DNA of 35,521 nt from Bacteroidales bacterium (GTDB lineage: Bacteria > Bacteroidota > Bacteroidia > Bacteroidales > UBA12077), in contig JAGXLL010000004.1 of assembly GCA_018334675.1 (NCBI GenBank), forward strand, positions 1 to 35,521, given 5' to 3'. Under the pieces are notes generated by a model. It made no database searches and was not told the origin of the DNA. It saw only the letters and a list, made by a program, of their open reading frames with translations. The first letter of the stretch is position 1, and every line of letters begins with the position of its first letter. The translations under genes were made by a program, and so were the position numbers. Positions 1 to 11,264 of the stretch are shown here, piece by piece.

Positions 1-1
1 G

Positions 2-145
2 GAAACAGAACTGGCCACGATCCGCTACAATGCCATAACCGATGGAAAGATTGAATTAACCCTGGAGATATTTCACCAAGAAACCTCTATCGTCAGAGAC
101 ACCCTGGAGGTGCGTCCCTCTGAAAATTCTGGTAACGATCATTGA
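2..145 (+). CDS. C-terminal fragment of an unidentified protein
   Basis: An open frame runs from the left edge to a TGA at 143-145 and gives 47 residues, so only the C-terminus of a longer gene is present. The residues alternate polar and hydrophobic (for example IELTLEIF and DTLEVRPS), which suggests the last strands of a beta-rich domain such as those ending many secreted Bacteroidota enzymes. There is no motif that identifies a family. Its stop lies 7 bases inside the 3' end of the convergent sigma-factor gene. The reading frame is well supported by the clean stop; the function is unknown. Confidence 0.5.
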   Translation, partial: ETELATIRYNAITDGKIELTLEIFHQETSIVRDTLEVRPSENSGNDH

Positions 146-723
146 GGATTGGATGTACTTCGCCGGGTGCGGTATTTTCTTAATGCATTAAACAGGAGCT
201 CCCGGGCGGAAGCATCTGTTAAGCCAATCATCCGGCTGATCTCCTTGTCATTGAGTTGATGATGGAACTTCAGGTACATGGCCTCCTTCTCACGAAAGTT
301 CAGTCCGGCACCATTGGAATTGTCTTTTCCATTGCTGCCTTTCACAGCATCTTCCTTTTTGCCGGATCCGGAAAAAAACTCCGGATTATAATGAAAACCA
401 TTCCCGTTCATTTGTTTCGACTTAGCCTTGAGGGTCCTGCCGCTTTCAGTCTTATCAAATAAATGCTGTCTTAAGGAAGACAACAGATAAAAGCGAATGG
501 GATGGGCCTGATTCATTTTGTCCAGACGGCGGATCATATCTTTGAAAACCTGCTGAATACACTCCTTAACCAAGTCCCGGTCGCCAATAAGACGCAGGCC
601 ATAATCCAACATTGCCGCATAATTACCGGTATATACCTTATGCAAAGCAGATTTATTCCCCTGCTTCATCTGCTCCCAGAGGAAAAAATCCTGATTGTTG
701 GCTTTGTCCGGTATATAATCCAT
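139..723 (-). CDS. ECF-type RNA polymerase sigma factor (FecI-like, Bacteroidota expansion family)
   Basis: This is a small sigma-70-family factor that would direct RNA polymerase to a dedicated promoter set. Region 2 spans about residues 25-95, with the hydrophobic core of the core-binding helices and the usual run ending in FYLLSSLRQHLFD. Region 4 spans about 140-190; its helix-turn-helix is seen in LNFREKEAMYLKF followed by NDKEISRMIGLTDASARELL. The linker (about 100-138) is rich in Gly, Ser, Asn and Lys. ATG at 723 is chosen; an in-frame GTG at 732 would add three residues, and neither has a clear ribosome-binding site. No FecR-type anti-sigma gene and no SusC/D pair is adjacent within the window, so the regulated partner cannot be named. 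Its 3' end overlaps the convergent gene ending at 145. Confidence 0.85.
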   Translation of the reverse strand: MDYIPDKANNQDFFLWEQMKQGNKSALHKVYTGNYAAMLDYGLRLIGDRDLVKECIQQVFKDMIRRLDKMNQAHPIRFYLLSSLRQHLFDKTESGRTLKAKSKQMNGNGFHYNPEFFSGSGKKEDAVKGSNGKDNSNGAGLNFREKEAMYLKFHHQLNDKEISRMIGLTDASARELLFNALRKYRTRRSTSNPQ

Positions 724-772
724 AGTTTCCACAAAAACGTTTAGCCAGGTTGGTATTAGACTCTGATCTCAC

Positions 773-810
773 AAACCGGAAGGGGAATGATCCCGAAAAT
801 CTTCCGGTTT
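773..810. repeat. Inverted repeat (10-bp arms with an inner hairpin)
   Basis: AAACCGGAAG at 773-782 pairs perfectly with CTTCCGGTTT at 801-810, and the loop holds a second stem, GGGA/TCCC (83-86 with 91-94 of this hundred block, i.e. 783-786 and 791-794). It lies between the FtsX-type permease 3' end and the sigma-factor start. It could be a terminator of the leftward operon without a strong T-tract, or a structured leader of the sigma-factor mRNA. Confidence 0.5.
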
Positions 811-923
811 TCAAAATCATCTAATAAAATTACGTTTTTATGGAGGACTTTGATTACGATTTTACATCAACCAAACGATAACGTTGACAAATGGAAGGGG
901 TGGGAATATAATTAACTTCAAAC

Positions 924-979
924 AGCGCTTAGCGTAGCGCTAAGGGCGCTTTGGCGCCCTAAGCGCTGCGCTTAGCGCT
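924..979. repeat. Large GC-rich palindrome after the permease gene
   Basis: A 27-base left arm beginning AGCGCTTAGCG at 924 pairs with a right arm ending GCTTAGCGCT at 979 around a centre near 951. Most positions pair, with a few mismatches, and each arm itself contains AGCGCT repeats, so cruciform or nested hairpins are possible. It starts about 10 bases beyond the stop codon of the leftward permease gene. It probably acts as a transcription end or mRNA 3' stabilising hairpin. It may also belong to a dispersed palindromic repeat family, which one window cannot show. Confidence 0.65.
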
Positions 980-988
980 TTAGGTTAT

Positions 989-3424
989 CTACTCGTACCT
1001 AAGCGAATGCGCCGGATTTTTCCGGGCGGCGCGGATGGTTTGATAGCTGATGGTGATAAAGGCTACCACCACAATAATCAGGAGCGTAGCTATGAAATCC
1101 CATGGCTGCAGCGAAACGCGATAGGGATAGTTCGTCAGCCAGTTCACCAGGAAATAGTAGGCCAACGGCCAGGAGATCACCAGCGCCAGGAGGATCAGCC
1201 GGAGGGTTTCCTTGCCGATCATCTGTACGATTCCGCTCACAGACGAGCCCATGGCCTTGCGTATGCCTATCTCCCGGGTACGCTGCTCGGCCGTGTAGGA
1301 GGTCAGCCCGAACAACCCCAGCGAGGCGATGAAGATGGTAAGAACGGCAAAGGCCACGGCCAGGCTCGAGCTGCGCTGCTCCTCCTGGTACAGGCTGGCA
1401 TATTCATTGTCCATGAAAAAATACAACATGGGATCGTTGTCGGTAAATTTTTTCCAGGTCTGCTCGATGCGCTCAACGGTCTGCGACATGCCCTCCGGCG
1501 AGACTTTGACACTCAAATATCCCCACTGTTGATCCTCTGATGCCGGAAGGATCAAGTAAGGACCAATCGGCCGGTGCAGCGACCTGATATGAAAATCTTT
1601 CAACACACCCGCAATCTGAAATGATTCCAGCTGCATCCCCTCCTCTTCATTGCCACCGGGGCGCAAGATCCTCTCACTGTAGGGGTCCTCTATGGGATAG
1701 TCCTTCAGGCTTTTCTGATTCACAATGCAGATATGCAGGTCTTTGCTCAGATCCTCTGTGAAAAACCTGCCGCTTACCATCTCTATCCCGTACACATCCA
1801 AGAAATCCTCGTCGGCCCAGTTGGTGTCGAACACATAGGTCTCATCCCGCGGCTGGCTTTCCAGCTGATAGGCATTGTTGTTGTTGGGATGACCCGGAAC
1901 CATGGTGGAATGCGTAGAATTGACCACCCCGGGTATCTTGTTGACCTCAGCCTTAAAAGTACCTATCTGGTCTTCCAGGACACTGATACGCCTGATCACC
2001 AATAGGTTATCCTTATCAAACCCCAGGTCCTTGTTCAACATATAGGTGGTTTGCCTTGAGATAACAATGGTACCGAGGATAAGCGCGGCCGAGATCACAA
2101 ACTGGGAGACCACCAGGGTGCTGCGGATCCGTTTGTTGCGTGCACCCGATTTGACATCGCCACTCAAAACACTGGTCGGGCGGAAGGCAGCCAGGTAGAA
2201 AGCCGGATAGCTCCCGGCCAGCAGGCCGATAAGAAGGGCCAGGGCCAGTAACACCGGGATATAGTACCATTGATCGATATAATTCAGGGTAAGGCTGGTG
2301 TTGATCAGGTTGTTGAAATAGGGCAGCAGCACCTGCACAATGATCACGGCCAGGATCAAAGCCATAAAAGCCATAATGACCGATTCTGTCAAAAACTGGC
2401 CCACCAGCATCCTTTTGGTAGATCCTGCCACTTTGCGCAGGCCCACCTCCTTGGCTCGATTAGAGGCCCTGGCCGTGGAAAGGTTCATATAGTTGATGGC
2501 CGCTATCACAATCAGCATCAGGGCCACCACCGAGAAGATGTAGATGTACTTTTTGTCATGAGCAGGCTTCATTCCCCCTTCTATTTCGGGATTCAGATGG
2601 ATATCGGTCAGAGGCTGCAGGTGATAGGCATACCGGTTGCCTTTCTCCAGAAACTCATCAAACGACAATCCCAGGAACTCCTCCAGGATGGGCCCTGCAT
2701 TTTCCCTGAGCAGATCCGGAAATTTATCTTCGACCTGGTTGGCGGAAGTGTTCCTGGCCAGCAATAAATAGGTAGCCAGGTTGTTGCTCAGCCAGTTGCC
2801 CTGGCTGGAGCGGTCGCTGGTGACGAACGATCCCACCATGTTGCAGTCGAAATGGGAGGTCCTGGGCATGTCCTTCATGATGCCGGTCACCTCATGATAG
2901 GTCTCATGGCTGCCCACCTTGATGCTCTTGCCCATGGCAGGCTGGTTGCCAAAAATTTTGCGGGCAGTTGATTCGGTGATCACCACCGTGTGTGGTTTGG
3001 TCAGGGCTGTCCTGGGGTTGCCCTTGATCAGGGGGGCAGTGAAAACCTTGAAGAAGGTGGAATCGGCCGCGATAAAGGCATCTTCCACAAAGGTCCGGTC
3101 TTCATATCGTATGATGGTCTCATCCCATGCATTGATCCGGACAGCTTCCTCCACCTCAGGAAATTTATCCTTCACGGTGAAAGCCATGGGCGAAGGCGTC
3201 CAGGCACCCAACATCTCCTGGTTGTTGATCTTCCCGTCCAGATATACCCGGTATATGCGGTCCTTTTTATGGTGGTGCTGGTCATAGCTCAGCTCACTGA
3301 AAATATAAACGGCAATCAGCATACTGCTGGCTATGCCAATGGCCAGGCCGAGTATGTTGATGAACACATAGCCCTTTTGCCGGCTGATGTTGCGCAGTGC
3401 AGTCTTGATATAATTCTTGAACAT
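989..3424 (-). CDS. FtsX/MacB-type ABC transporter permease (duplicated core)
   Basis: An 811-residue inner-membrane permease of the large Bacteroidota FtsX family. It begins with the typical FKNYIKTALRN segment and a first membrane helix at about 20-45. A periplasmic MacB-type domain follows (about 50-290), then a four-helix block (about 295-455), a second periplasmic domain (about 460-690) and a final block of three helices. The family signature appears twice, as EVGLRKVAGS and EIGIRKAMGS, marking the internal duplication. No ATPase gene is next to it. Proteins of this class usually work with a separate LolD/MacB-type ATPase to move lipoproteins, peptides or drugs, or to signal mechanically. 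It is the last gene of the leftward run, 96 bases after the phosphoesterase, and is followed by the palindrome at 924-979. Its substrate is unknown. Confidence 0.9.
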   Translation of the reverse strand: MFKNYIKTALRNISRQKGYVFINILGLAIGIASSMLIAVYIFSELSYDQHHHKKDRIYRVYLDGKINNQEMLGAWTPSPMAFTVKDKFPEVEEAVRINAWDETIIRYEDRTFVEDAFIAADSTFFKVFTAPLIKGNPRTALTKPHTVVITESTARKIFGNQPAMGKSIKVGSHETYHEVTGIMKDMPRTSHFDCNMVGSFVTSDRSSQGNWLSNNLATYLLLARNTSANQVEDKFPDLLRENAGPILEEFLGLSFDEFLEKGNRYAYHLQPLTDIHLNPEIEGGMKPAHDKKYIYIFSVVALMLIVIAAINYMNLSTARASNRAKEVGLRKVAGSTKRMLVGQFLTESVIMAFMALILAVIIVQVLLPYFNNLINTSLTLNYIDQWYYIPVLLALALLIGLLAGSYPAFYLAAFRPTSVLSGDVKSGARNKRIRSTLVVSQFVISAALILGTIVISRQTTYMLNKDLGFDKDNLLVIRRISVLEDQIGTFKAEVNKIPGVVNSTHSTMVPGHPNNNNAYQLESQPRDETYVFDTNWADEDFLDVYGIEMVSGRFFTEDLSKDLHICIVNQKSLKDYPIEDPYSERILRPGGNEEEGMQLESFQIAGVLKDFHIRSLHRPIGPYLILPASEDQQWGYLSVKVSPEGMSQTVERIEQTWKKFTDNDPMLYFFMDNEYASLYQEEQRSSSLAVAFAVLTIFIASLGLFGLTSYTAEQRTREIGIRKAMGSSVSGIVQMIGKETLRLILLALVISWPLAYYFLVNWLTNYPYRVSLQPWDFIATLLIIVVVAFITISYQTIRAARKNPAHSLRYE

Positions 3425-3520
3425 GGCAGAATATTTATGCTATATGACGCCTCGCATAGCCATTCAGTTACACCCTTCCTGAAATATTTTTCATAAAAAG
3501 CATATAGACTCTGAAACCAT

Positions 3521-4741
3521 CTAATCAGCCACAAATTCCACCTCCACCAGCATGACCTCCGAGCGGGAAGAGGTCTTTACCGGCGGGCCCCAACCCTGGG
3601 CGCCACAGGTGACGAAGAAATGGGTGTCGCGGATCTTCTCATGACCCCAGCTGATCTCATAGATGGCTTCAGTAATATGGTTCAACGGCCAAAGCTGGCC
3701 GTGGTGGGTATGACCGGAAAACTGAACGTGCATATCTTGCCTGGCAGCCTGATGCAGATGATAAGGCTGATGATCCATCACAATACGGGGCAGGCTATCC
3801 GGGGCCTGCTTCAATAGCTGCTCCAGCGAGGCGCGGTCGCGCTCATGGCGGTCCCGCCGACCTACAAGAGCAACTCCCTTGTCTACCACAACAGAAGTAT
3901 CCCTTAATAACTGAATGCCGGATTCCTCAAAGAAATTGAAACCTGTTCTGCGGCCATAATGCTCATGGTTGCCTTCAACGGCAAAAACCCCGTACTTAGA
4001 CTGCAATTGTTTAAGATGGTTGGAGAAAGATTGCTTTCCCGAAACATCTCCCCCCGATTCCACAATGTCACCTACCAACAAGACCAGATCGGGATCCTGG
4101 GCATTGATCTTTTCCACAAATTGTTCGACAAAGCCGGTACGTGTGATCTGGCTCAGGTGCAGATCGGCTGCCATAGCAATGGTCAGGTGATCCAGCTTTC
4201 CTGATCTTTGAGGAACCTTGATTTGATAAGTATGAACACGGGTATGATTGAAACGATGTATACCTACTGCCACAATAATCGCTGTGAGTATGAGTATGCC
4301 GGTAAAAACAACCGACCTGACCCGTCGCCTGTTAATGGCAGGCCTGGGAAAAATGCCGGTCAAATAGTTGATGATCCGAAACAAATCAAAAAGCCCATAG
4401 AACAACAAACCATACAACAGCACCGGCAGGTAGTAATAGCCACCAAGCTGCATGTATTTGACGAAGGATGATCCGGCATCTTCATCCAGCAGCATGGATA
4501 CAGGGAACAACAAGATGATCAGCAGGAACACCCCTGTAAAAATGACCCTGCTCCTTCCCCCCGTAAAAACCCGCTTCAAATGACCATACAAATAAATATG
4601 GGGCAACAAATAGATCACAAGAAAAGTAAAACGGAAAAGGCCCCCAAAGATGAAATAAAGCGTAAGCCCGGCTCCTGCAAGCAAAAGAACAATAATGAGG
4701 CGGATACGGGATGAGGAAGTCTTTAAACGGTATTTTTGCAT
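3521..4741 (-). CDS. Membrane-anchored calcineurin-like metallophosphoesterase (YkuE/YaeI-like)
   Basis: A 406-residue protein with about five N-terminal membrane helices (near 14-33, 38-55, 64-84, 100-122 and 142-161) and a C-terminal phosphoesterase domain. The two-metal site is complete: D193 and H195 in DLHLSQ, D225 in GDIVE, N258 and H259 in GNHEHYG, H324 in MDHQPYH, and H344 and H346 in SGHTHHGQLWP. The SGHTHHGQ block is typical of the YkuE/YaeI group, whose characterised members act on lipid-linked or UDP-sugar phosphoesters; the substrate here is not shown. ATG at 4741 is chosen over GTG at 4747. It starts 32 bases after the RND pump gene, so it is probably in the same operon and may act on envelope lipids. 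Confidence 0.85.
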   Translation of the reverse strand: MQKYRLKTSSSRIRLIIVLLLAGAGLTLYFIFGGLFRFTFLVIYLLPHIYLYGHLKRVFTGGRSRVIFTGVFLLIILLFPVSMLLDEDAGSSFVKYMQLGGYYYLPVLLYGLLFYGLFDLFRIINYLTGIFPRPAINRRRVRSVVFTGILILTAIIVAVGIHRFNHTRVHTYQIKVPQRSGKLDHLTIAMAADLHLSQITRTGFVEQFVEKINAQDPDLVLLVGDIVESGGDVSGKQSFSNHLKQLQSKYGVFAVEGNHEHYGRRTGFNFFEESGIQLLRDTSVVVDKGVALVGRRDRHERDRASLEQLLKQAPDSLPRIVMDHQPYHLHQAARQDMHVQFSGHTHHGQLWPLNHITEAIYEISWGHEKIRDTHFFVTCGAQGWGPPVKTSSRSEVMLVEVEFVAD

Positions 4742-4773
4742 AGTCACTTAAATATTTTGGTCAGGTCCACCGC

Positions 4774-7917
<3,144 letters not shown>

Positions 7918-7935
7918 CTGTATCAGTCCCCCCGA

Positions 7936-9198
7936 TCATTCATTCTCGTTTTGTTGCGACAGGCTGTCTGAAGGCTGGCCCCCAACACCCGTACTGTCAG
8001 ATTCTGTACGAAGTGGGGCGCCCTCCACCACCGTCGAGAGATTGGTGGTTACAATCTTTTCTCCCTCATTCAAACCCTGTTGAATATAAGCATATTGGTC
8101 ATCTCTGAAAACGATCTCCACATCCCGGATGTGTAACTTTTTATCCTCCATCACCCAAACCGTTTCATTGTCCCGCACATAACCCCGGTTCAGACGAATG
8201 ACACCGGGTATCTCACGCGCCCGGATATTGGCTTCCACATAGGATCCGATCATCAGGGCCGGCACATCCTGGTTTTGCTTTTCGTATCCCAGTGGATCCG
8301 ACACGGAAACCAGCACCCGGGCCATCCGGGTTTGATTCTCCAGGGAACCCACGAGCTTATAGAGGTAGCCCTGACGGTATTCCCCAGGCTGCCAGGCACT
8401 TCGATTTCGAACCCGTACGGGTGAGCCCTTTGAAGTCTGGTCTTTGGGAAACTCTAACCATCGCAGTTTCGAGAGGGGGACGGTGGCTTCCACCCAGTAA
8501 GTCTCTACACCAACCAACCGGCCCAGGTTATCGCCACGGGCAACTTGAGAACCCATATTGACATTGCGGCTGAGGATCTGGGCATCGAAGGGCGCCTCGA
8601 TGGTGGTTCGCTGCAGATCCAGCTCTGCCTGACTGGCAGCGGCCCGGGCAGCTTCTACCCCCGAGCGGGCGGCATTTAGCTGGGGCTTACGTAAGATCAG
8701 CTCTTCCTGTTCCTGCGAGAGGTTTTCATCCAGCAGTTGATAATCTTTCTGAGCCACATTCTGACGGCCCATCTCTATATTGAGATCCGCCACCGCCTGC
8801 CGCAGATCACTTTTTCGTTGTTGCAACACATTCCTGTAATCAGCCGGATCGATCTGCAGCAGCAACTCGCCTTTTCGCACATGCCCTCCGGGGGTGAAGG
8901 CTTCCGTACGCCGAAGGATCTCTCCTCCAACCCGCGGGCTGAGTATAATATCCTTCGAAGGCTCCACAGCTCCCATAGCTCGTATCCTCGGGCTATAGGT
9001 GCCTTTTTCGGCCTCGATCACGTCCACCAGCATGGCTGTCTTTTTGGTGGCACCTCCACGCTCTGCCGTGGGCTCGGTGGAAAAGATGACCACCGTTACT
9101 ATAACTCCCACCAGCAGGATAAACAAGCTGAAGAGAATGGTTTTTTTAGTGGACATGGTACTTTTATCCGGTCTTGCTGCATCTGATTGTTCTGTCAT
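7936..9198 (-). CDS. RND efflux membrane-fusion (periplasmic adaptor) protein
   Basis: A 420-residue HlyD/AcrA-type adaptor linking the RND pump to its outer-membrane channel. One membrane anchor lies at about 18-43 after a short, polar cytoplasmic start, with no lipobox. Two lipoyl half-motifs flank a coiled-coil hairpin: GGEILRRTEAFTPGGHVRKG leads in and TTIEAPFDAQILSRNVNMGS leads out. The hairpin, at about 120-195, is rich in Gln, Glu, Ala and Leu. A beta-barrel and a membrane-proximal domain follow, and the tail is polar. It lies between the TolC-type gene (26-base gap) and the pump gene (18-base gap), the usual order for such operons. Confidence 0.93.
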   Translation of the reverse strand: MTEQSDAARPDKSTMSTKKTILFSLFILLVGVIVTVVIFSTEPTAERGGATKKTAMLVDVIEAEKGTYSPRIRAMGAVEPSKDIILSPRVGGEILRRTEAFTPGGHVRKGELLLQIDPADYRNVLQQRKSDLRQAVADLNIEMGRQNVAQKDYQLLDENLSQEQEELILRKPQLNAARSGVEAARAAASQAELDLQRTTIEAPFDAQILSRNVNMGSQVARGDNLGRLVGVETYWVEATVPLSKLRWLEFPKDQTSKGSPVRVRNRSAWQPGEYRQGYLYKLVGSLENQTRMARVLVSVSDPLGYEKQNQDVPALMIGSYVEANIRAREIPGVIRLNRGYVRDNETVWVMEDKKLHIRDVEIVFRDDQYAYIQQGLNEGEKIVTTNLSTVVEGAPLRTESDSTGVGGQPSDSLSQQNENE

Positions 9199-9224
9199 GA
9201 CTGGTACTTCCTTAAAATTATTGA

Positions 9225-10736
9225 TTATTCATTGCTCAGGCTCCCGACCTCGAAGCCGCCGGCCAGCGAGCGATAAAGTGCAATGCGATGTTCCAGCAAC
9301 CTGAGCCGGGCCGAAAGCAGGTTCCGGCGCAGCTGCTGCTGTTCATCCAAGGCCGTTAGCACATCCAGGTAACCGCTCATCCCGTTGAAATATTCAATCC
9401 GGAGCTGCTCATAGGATTGCCGGGCCAGTTCCAATTGCTGACGGATGCTCTCAATGGTTTGTTTTTGTTTCTCCTCCCGTATCAAAGCATCCTCTACTTC
9501 CCGAAAAGCATTCAATACCGTTTGGCCGTATTCATACAATCGTTGTTGTTTAACCGCCTGGGTACGGTCCACTTCAGCCTTCAACTGTCCCCCGTAAAAA
9601 AGCGGTGTCAGCAGGTTCCCCGCCACCCGGCGCGACCAGTCCTGAAAAAGATCACGGGCATTATCAGCGGCCGTGGAGGCGGAAGCACTAAGGGAAAGCC
9701 TGGGATAACGGCTGCTGATGGCGGAGGCCACCTCCCGGTCGGCAGCCTTCAACCGGTTGAAGGCAGTCTGTATGTCGGGGCGACGTCTGATCAGATCGGT
9801 CGGAATGCCCGCCTCCGGCAAGGGTGGCAAATCAGGGAGCTTTACCTCAGCGGCGGTTGCCGCACTTTGAGGCACATTACCCAACAAAACGGACAACTGA
9901 TGCTTGAGTACCTCCAGGCGGCCTTCAGCATTGATCTGCTGTTCCCGCGTGGCCTCCAAAAGCTGCCTCTGCCGGAGGATATCCACACTGCGGATCTGCC
10001 CGCTTCCAAAACGCGACTCCAACAGGGTAAGCACTTTTTCGTTGGTACGGATCTGATCCCTGATCAACTTCAGCTCATTGCGGGCCTCCACCAGCTGATA
10101 CCATACCCGGGCAACCTCAGCGGAAAGCGAAAGTGCAGCCGTCCGATAGTCCTCCCGTGTAGCTTGTTCGCGATATCTTTGTGCCTCGACCCTCGAGCTG
10201 ATCCTTCCCCACAGGTCAATCTCATAGCCGGAACTCAAGCCCAGACTGAGCTGCTGATCCTGTACAAATTGAGATTGATATTGACTGACCTCCCCCTGGA
10301 CCGAAGCATCCAGAGAAGGGAAAAAGGAAGCTGACTCACGGTCTACCACAGCCTGCGCTTCACGTAACCTTTGCCAGGCGGTGAGCAAATTGAAATTGGA
10401 TGTGAGGGCACTGTCCACAAAGATATTGAGTTCTTCATCACCAAAGACCGTCCACCACTTTTCGGGTATCTCTTGAGTTCCTGCATCAGAGAAGGTTTGG
10501 GTGGTGTCCACCGGTATAGATACAGACTGTGTTTGGGGCGTACACCCGGCCAGGAATACAAGCAGTGCACCGGTAATCAGGACGGAAAACAAGATCCCGT
10601 GAGTGGAAAAACGTTGCCCTGGCTTGGGCGAAGGATTCTTTGGGGGATGATCACTTCCTGAAATACCCGTCCGGTGCCTGTTTAAAACATTTTCTGATGG
10701 CCGCATGAGCCGATTTTTGACTGGCTTCATAAACAT
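9225..10736 (-). CDS. TolC/NodT-type outer-membrane efflux lipoprotein
   Basis: A 503-residue outer-membrane factor and the first gene of the efflux operon. A hydrophobic stretch ending in the lipobox VFLAGC is preceded by an unusually long basic and polar leader (about 45 residues before the hydrophobic core). The true start may therefore lie downstream of ATG 10736; the ATG at 10730 is another option. The mature part has the paired TolC repeat, with the NodT-family signature LIRRRPDIQTAFNRLKAAD followed by YPRLSLSASAS. Long alpha-helical stretches rich in Gln, Arg and Glu would build the periplasmic tunnel. It would pair with the adaptor and pump encoded immediately downstream. Confidence 0.93.
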   Translation of the reverse strand: MFMKPVKNRLMRPSENVLNRHRTGISGSDHPPKNPSPKPGQRFSTHGILFSVLITGALLVFLAGCTPQTQSVSIPVDTTQTFSDAGTQEIPEKWWTVFGDEELNIFVDSALTSNFNLLTAWQRLREAQAVVDRESASFFPSLDASVQGEVSQYQSQFVQDQQLSLGLSSGYEIDLWGRISSRVEAQRYREQATREDYRTAALSLSAEVARVWYQLVEARNELKLIRDQIRTNEKVLTLLESRFGSGQIRSVDILRQRQLLEATREQQINAEGRLEVLKHQLSVLLGNVPQSAATAAEVKLPDLPPLPEAGIPTDLIRRRPDIQTAFNRLKAADREVASAISSRYPRLSLSASASTAADNARDLFQDWSRRVAGNLLTPLFYGGQLKAEVDRTQAVKQQRLYEYGQTVLNAFREVEDALIREEKQKQTIESIRQQLELARQSYEQLRIEYFNGMSGYLDVLTALDEQQQLRRNLLSARLRLLEHRIALYRSLAGGFEVGSLSNE

Positions 10737-11171
10737 TTATCATTCAACTCTAATTACAAGACCCTCTTGATCAAGAAATATCAACAAGCAAAAAAAAATT
10801 AAGTTCAATACGTTCTATCCAGCATCCTCAAATATTTCATGTACTAAGAAAGGAAACAATTCTGTAGAAAATATGTACCAGGCGTTGTAAGCGGAATCCG
10901 GCATATTCAAAATTCATGAAGGTAACATGGGCTCACACGTTAAAATGAGACCGATTTAAAATCTATAAGACACGATTCTATTTACCAGGTACCTCATAGA
11001 AAGCTGTTTTAAAACTTCCGTAAGAATAACCCGTCCCACGGGATGATTAAAAATCCAGTAAAACGGGTTTGTCGGAAGCCTGAAATCACAAAAATTTAAT
11101 CCCGATTCATTCAAAAGGCATAAACATTTTGTTATATTGTTGCATAATTTTTCCAATTAAAAAACAGCACC
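10737..11171. other. Divergent intergenic region between the efflux operon and the phosphoesterase leader
   Basis: About 435 bases without a supported gene. It must carry the promoters for both divergent transcripts. I see no exact TAnnTTTG box at a suitable spacing on either strand. The AT-rich stretch 11125-11165 is the likeliest promoter area for the rightward genes. A small hairpin, CCCGT-CCC-ACGGG, lies at 11030-11042. Confidence 0.4.
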
Positions 11172-11264
11172 ATGAAACCCCCATGCAGTAACCTACACAA
11201 CAAGGACATGTTTAAGCATGGGGATCCATATGACCAATCAATTAAAAAAAAAAGAACCATATGA
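11172..11264 (+). CDS. Short leader ORF, copy A of a duplicated leader element (30 aa)
   Basis: ATG at 11172 opens 30 codons beginning MKPPCSNLHNK. The TGA at 11262-11264 overlaps the ATG of the following lipoprotein gene in an ATGA arrangement, which is typical of translational coupling. The first 47 bases after the start (11173-11219) match 42 of 47 bases of 17477-17523, upstream of the GH53 gene. CCCCATGC near the beginning can pair with GCATGGGG near the end of the element, so the RNA could fold as a hairpin with a long loop. Three of the four codons that differ between copies change the amino acid. Conservation may therefore be at the RNA or DNA level rather than for the peptide. Whether the peptide is made is unknown. 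Confidence 0.45.
   Translation: MKPPCSNLHNKDMFKHGDPYDQSIKKKRTI

Noticed and set aside
10956..11156. A 66-codon minus-strand frame in the divergent intergenic region
   Set aside because: No family resemblance and no ribosome-binding site; it lies in AT-rich promoter DNA and ends within the efflux operon's upstream region.
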